A stretch of 37,439 nt of DNA, from the NCBI GenBank assembly GCA_030537895.1, contig JAUNVA010000019.1, positions 1 to 37,439 of the forward strand, in the 5' to 3' direction. Both the position numbers and the translations under genes were made by a program. The DNA comes from Bowdeniella nasicola (GTDB lineage Bacteria > Actinomycetota > Actinomycetes > Actinomycetales > Actinomycetaceae). Positions 34,514 through 37,439 of the stretch are shown here, one piece after another (positions within the stretch are counted from its first letter, which is position 1; each line of letters opens with the position of its first letter). The notes below the pieces were generated by a model. The model was not told the DNA's origin. It made no database searches and worked only from the letters and a program-made list of their open reading frames with translations.

Positions 34514-34779
34514 TGCGCCGCCTCATGCCGCGCATACCCCACCCGGGTGCGTAGGCGGGCGACGGCGGCGATCACCTCACTGAGACGGTCTGCATAGGCC
34601 TGCGCGGCAGAACCATCCCACGCACTCGGGTACGCGCCACGCAGGGCCGTTTCAGCGACGGCGAGGTCGGCGTCGGCCTCGTCGAGATGGTGCGTCATCG
34701 TGACGATACTCAGCATGTCTCCCTCTCCCCCGGCCCCCTCAGGCGCGGTGAGTGTCACGGTAGGGAGTACCCACGCCAT
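34510..34779 (-). CDS. WXG100-like small helical protein
   Basis: An 89-residue protein with two predicted helices around a W-D-G turn (SAWDGSAAQAYADRL), the WXG100 pattern. It starts with TVTLTAPEGAGG, often seen in such actinobacterial proteins. The ATG at 34779 lacks a good ribosome-binding site; an ATG at 34716 has GGGAGA in front and would give 68 residues. The next gene, the hydrolase, overlaps its stop by four bases. WXG100 proteins are typically secreted by type VII systems as dimers. No secretion ATPase is in this window. Confidence 0.7.
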   Translation of the reverse strand: MAWVLPTVTLTAPEGAGGEGDMLSIVTMTHHLDEADADLAVAETALRGAYPSAWDGSAAQAYADRLSEVIAAVARLRTRVGYARHEAAQ

Positions 34780-34844
34780 CGACCCGTGGCCCCACGTGGA
34801 GCGGGGACAGCCTCACGTCACCCCAGCCCTGTGGACGGTGAACG

Positions 34845-36026
34845 TCAGCGGCACGCGGCGTCGCGCACGGCGCGAGCAGTGGCGACCCTCAGGTACGTGG
34901 CGGCCCCGCGTATGGCAGCGCGCTCGTCCATCCCGCGTGGGGTGGCACTCACGATCGCGCTGAAGTGGTCGGCGAGCTGGGCAACATCACTCACCGTGCC
35001 GCCGATGGCAATGACCGGTACACCCGCCGTTCGGGCGAGGTCAGCCACCCCGGCGGGGGTCTTGCCACGCAGGGTTTGGGCATCGATTCGTCCCTCGCCG
35101 GTCATCACGAGGTCCGCGCCGGCGATCGCATCGGCCAGCCCGAGCGTCTCGGCCACCACCTGCACGCCCGGTCTCAGCCGCGCTCCCAGCGCCACGAATG
35201 CCATCCCCATGCCACCGGCAGCGCCCGCGCCGGGGATGTCGGCCAGGGAAGGCTGGTCCGCGCCGAGGGAGGCCAGCCCTGCCGCTTCGTCACATCCGCA
35301 CTGCGCGGTCGTCAGAGCGGCGACATCGGCACCACGGGCCGCATCCAGGAGGGAGGCCAGGTGCGCGAGAATGCTCTCGAGGCGAACGACATCGCGTGCT
35401 CTCGCGCCCTTTTGCGGGCCGAACATCGCGGAGGCACCACTCGGGCCAAGGAGGGGATTATCGACGTCGCACGCTACCTCGATGAGGCCGTGCGGCAGGT
35501 CGGGTAGCACCACACGCCTCGCATGAGCCAACCCGGCCGGCCCCCACCCGACCGGGTGGCCACCCGCGTCCTCGATGCGTGCACCCAATCGCATGAGCAT
35601 GCCCGCGCCGCCATCGTTAGTGCCGCTCCCGCCGAGCCCCACAATGATCCGACTCGCCCCAGCAGCGCGGGCGGCCTGAATGAGGTCGCCGACGCCTGCC
35701 GTCGTCGCCGTCATGATGTCGCGCTCCTTGCGCGACAGGAGGGTGAGGCCGCAGGCGCTGGCCGAATCGAGCACCGCCGTCCTGCCGACCAGGACAAATT
35801 CGGCGCTGCGGGGCCGTCCGTTGGGCCCGGTGACCTCGACGGTGTGTTTCTCGCCGCCGAGGACGGTGCGCAATGCCTCGGCCGTGCCCTCCCCGCCGTC
35901 GGCCATCGGGATACACACGACGTCGGCATCCGGACAGGCGGCCAACACTCCGGCGCGCATCGCGTCGGCGGCTTCGGCCGCACTCAGGGAGCCTTTGAAG
36001 CTGTCGGGAGCGAGCACCACGCGCAC
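34845..36026 (-). CDS. Glycerate kinase (GlxK/GarK type)
   Basis: A 393-residue enzyme that phosphorylates D-glycerate, feeding glycolysis. Family signatures: APDSFKGSLSA at 6-16, MADGGEGT near 42, GLGGSGTNDGGAGM, and GPQKGA and GEGRID in the second half. The GTG at 36026 has AGGTG upstream. A -10-like GACAAT lies at 36087-36082. The WXG-like gene starts 65 bases after its stop on the same strand, so the three genes could be co-transcribed. Confidence 0.95.
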   Translation of the reverse strand: MRVVLAPDSFKGSLSAAEAADAMRAGVLAACPDADVVCIPMADGGEGTAEALRTVLGGEKHTVEVTGPNGRPRSAEFVLVGRTAVLDSASACGLTLLSRKERDIMTATTAGVGDLIQAARAAGASRIIVGLGGSGTNDGGAGMLMRLGARIEDAGGHPVGWGPAGLAHARRVVLPDLPHGLIEVACDVDNPLLGPSGASAMFGPQKGARARDVVRLESILAHLASLLDAARGADVAALTTAQCGCDEAAGLASLGADQPSLADIPGAGAAGGMGMAFVALGARLRPGVQVVAETLGLADAIAGADLVMTGEGRIDAQTLRGKTPAGVADLARTAGVPVIAIGGTVSDVAQLADHFSAIVSATPRGMDERAAIRGAATYLRVATARAVRDAACR

Positions 36027-36081
36027 GCGCGATCACCTGCCTCGGTCTGGGCCCGGCACGAGGTCGGGTCGGGGTGCCCCC

Positions 36082-36087
36082 ATTGTC
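36082..36087 (-). promoter_or_regulatory. Candidate -10 of the glycerate kinase gene
   Basis: GACAAT in the minus strand within GAGACAATGGGGGC, about 55 bases before the GTG start. Confidence 0.35.
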
Positions 36088-36181
36088 TCTCGTGCGCGTC
36101 GCCGCGGGCGTGACGATCCGAAAGGAGCAGTGGCGAGCAGGGGGCCGTTCGGCTCTGCCCGCCGCGGAGCGGGGACCTTCC

Positions 36182-36193
36182 TAGACTGGAGCT
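36182..36193 (+). promoter_or_regulatory. Candidate leaderless promoter of the kinase-like gene
   Basis: TAGACT (36182-36187) ends six bases before the ATG at 36194. TAGACTGGAGCTATG differs by one base from the block before the Nudix gene at 16064. Confidence 0.45.
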
Positions 36194-37003
36194 ATGAGCG
36201 CACCCGACTTCGTGAAACACGCCCCCGCCGAGGAAATTCGCACCGAGGCCGCCTCCCTGCAGTGGCTCGCGGAGGCGAGCGAGGTAGGCGGCGTCGACGT
36301 CGTTGACCTCACCTCGGTCGACGCCGAGGCGGGCATGCTCACGACCCGGCGTCTCACGGCCGCGTCGCCCGATGCCGACATGGCGCGCGAGTTCGGGCGG
36401 CGCCTCGCCCATACGCACGCCGCGGGCGCACCACACTTCGGGGCACCGCCGCCGGGGGTGGGGCCGCGGGCGCGCTACGCCGGCGTCGCCCTGCCCATGG
36501 TCGAGGAGGGGCTCACCTTCGGGCAGTTCTACGCGCGGCACCGCATGGCCCCCTACCTGCGTGCCGCCGTTGACCGCGGTTCCATCAGTACCTCTGGCGC
36601 GTCGGTGATCGAGGGGTTGATCTCCCGTGTCGAACGAGACGAACTGACCTCCCAGCTACCCGCCCTGTGTCGCGAACGGAAGGTCGCTGCCGCGCGCACT
36701 CACGGGGATCTGTGGGGCGGCAACGTGTTCTACGCGCACGCCGACGGCGGCGCCCGGGCCTTTCTCATCGATCCCGCCGCGCACGGCGCGCACGCCGAGA
36801 CGGACCTCGGGGCCCTCGCCCTCTTCGGTACGCCCTACCTATCGGAGGTCATCGCCGGCTACGAGTCGGCCTCTCGGCTCGCCGCCGGATGGCAGGAGCG
36901 GGTGGGGCTGCACCAGATGCACATGCTGCTCGTGCACGCCGTGCTCTTCGGCTCCGGCTACGGAGCCCAGTGCGTCGAGGTGGCACGCCGCTACGTGCGC
37001 TGA
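36194..37003 (+). CDS. Fructosamine kinase family protein
   Basis: A 269-residue protein of the fructosamine/ketosamine-3-kinase (aminoglycoside-phosphotransferase-like) fold. Catalytic loop H170-G-D172-LWGGN and the metal-binding IDPAAHGAHAETDL are visible; TTRRL and GRRLAHTH near residue 65 are also typical. Family members phosphorylate sugar-modified amines and so reverse glycation. It starts right after a TAGACT box. It is divergent from glycerate kinase, with 167 bases between the two starts. Confidence 0.9.
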   Translation: MSAPDFVKHAPAEEIRTEAASLQWLAEASEVGGVDVVDLTSVDAEAGMLTTRRLTAASPDADMAREFGRRLAHTHAAGAPHFGAPPPGVGPRARYAGVALPMVEEGLTFGQFYARHRMAPYLRAAVDRGSISTSGASVIEGLISRVERDELTSQLPALCRERKVAAARTHGDLWGGNVFYAHADGGARAFLIDPAAHGAHAETDLGALALFGTPYLSEVIAGYESASRLAAGWQERVGLHQMHMLLVHAVLFGSGYGAQCVEVARRYVR

Positions 37004-37123
37004 GTCGGTGTCTTCATTCACGTACGCCACCGTGCGCTCCGGGTCCTTCACGACGACGAACTCTCGGCCGTCGAAGTCGTCGAAACGCAGATAACCGAAC
37101 TCCTCATCGGGGCCTCGAGGCGC
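37004..37123 (-). pseudogene. Short coding-like fragment, unidentified
   Basis: On the minus strand a roughly 40-codon open stretch reads GPDEEFGYLRFDDFDGREFV, then VVKDPERTVAYVNED. It is bounded upstream by a stop and has no start codon. Composition and the ordered DFDGREFVVVKDPE look like real protein. It may be the tail of a lost gene. Homology was not recognised. Confidence 0.35.
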
Positions 37124-37365
37124 TCACCACGCTGTCGCACCCCTACCCACGGCGCTGTCGTCCCTGTCGAGACGTAAGTACGCAGTCCACTAGTCCTCGC
37201 GAGACGGCTCATACGCCGGAAGTGAGAGGACCCGCGCCCCCTGGGGAGGACGCGGGTCCGTGTGTCATGCCGGAGGTGGCCGGCACGTGTGTCGCGGCTG
37301 CGAGCGGGGCTCCCCAGCCGCCGTGACGGCGGCCGGGGGCTTCCCCTCAGACCGCGGAGGGAAGG
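37124..37365. other. Gene-free stretch with two GC-rich stem-loops
   Basis: No gene can be supported here. Hairpin 1: GGACCCGCG (37228-37236) with CGCGGGTCC (37251-37259). Hairpin 2: GCCGCCGT (37317-37324) with ACGGCGGC (37326-37333), extended by CCCC/GGGG outside one mismatch. Hairpin 2 lies about 30 bases after the stop of the minus-strand gene at the window end and may be its terminator. Neither has a T-run. Confidence 0.5.
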
Positions 37366-37439
37366 CTAGATGCCAACCCGCTGGGTGGGGCAGGACATGC
37401 AGCGCGGGCCACCACGACCACGACCAAGCTCACTACCCT
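37366..37439 (-). CDS. C-terminal end of a minus-strand gene, cut by window edge
   Basis: The visible tail reads GSELGRGRGGPRCMSCPTQR-VGI and then TAG (37366-37368). A basic Gly/Arg stretch precedes a CxxC pair. The rest lies beyond the window, so the protein cannot be named. A stem-loop follows at 37312-37337. Confidence 0.45.
   Translation of the reverse strand, partial: GSELGRGRGGPRCMSCPTQRVGI

Noticed and set aside
1..37439. tRNA, rRNA, CRISPR or insertion sequences
   Set aside because: Read by eye on both strands; no cloverleaf with a CCA-like end, repeat-spacer array or transposase motif was found. Small RNA genes could be missed without a covariance search.

Overview
The window is about 37 kb of GC-rich DNA with an actinobacterial character. 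Support comes from overlapping GTG/ATG starts, proline-rich membrane proteins, a fused CopD-CtaG protein, a WXG-like protein beside a hydrolase, a MoxR/DUF58/VWA gene train and a sortase-anchored surface protein ending in an MPTTG sorting signal. The mix of an SpaA-type LPxTG-like protein, a Tat-exported small protein and central metabolism genes suggests an Actinomycetaceae-like organism (Actinomyces, Schaalia, Trueperella and relatives). That placement is inference; no rRNA or marker gene is present. No tRNA, rRNA, CRISPR, insertion sequence or phage module was found.

Layout. Bases 1-3.2 kb: the 3' part of a large sortase-anchored protein with a strong terminator, then two small membrane proteins. 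3.4-6.5 kb (minus): a Crp/Fnr regulator, a stand-alone HMA metal-binding protein and a P1B metal ATPase; an FNR-like box sits about 41.5 bases upstream of the predicted start of the HMA-ATPase transcript. 6.8-10.8 kb (plus): a single-pass membrane protein, then tdh-kbl for threonine to glycine plus acetyl-CoA. 11-14.3 kb: an SDR dehydrogenase, a Tat-secreted protein, a decayed catalase pseudogene and a YqeB-like protein. 14.3-16.5 kb: an AspT/YidE-type transporter and a Nudix hydrolase. 16.5-21.9 kb (minus): a tightly coupled six-gene MoxR-DUF58-DUF4381-like-VWA-VWA-TPR train like the Bat (aerotolerance) operons. 22.1-25.4 kb: a PdxK/ThiD-family kinase and a CopD-CtaG fusion. 25.5-29.0 kb (minus): E1 alpha, E1 beta and E2 of a 2-oxoacid dehydrogenase, followed by a duplicated scrap of the E2 3' end. 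29.3-32.7 kb: YwiC-like protein, HisC-type aminotransferase, holin-superfamily-IV protein and HAD hydrolase. 32.6-36.0 kb (minus): glycerate kinase, WXG-like protein and serine hydrolase. 36.2-37.4 kb: a fructosamine-kinase-family protein, a gene-poor stretch and the tail of a minus-strand gene.

How parts may work together. The HMA protein probably supplies metal to the ATPase, which has no HMA domain of its own, under control of the adjacent Crp/Fnr protein. Tdh and Kbl form a two-step pathway. The E1/E2 genes form one operon; no E3 gene is in view. The MoxR train is one translationally coupled unit. The WXG-like protein and the hydrolase overlap by four bases and may be a secreted pair.

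Several plus-strand genes carry a TANNNT-like box six or seven bases before the start codon, which suggests leaderless transcripts. The best leads for something undescribed are the WXG-like/hydrolase pair, the regulator-HMA-ATPase unit with its unusual CPG metal site, and the E2 3'-end scar.
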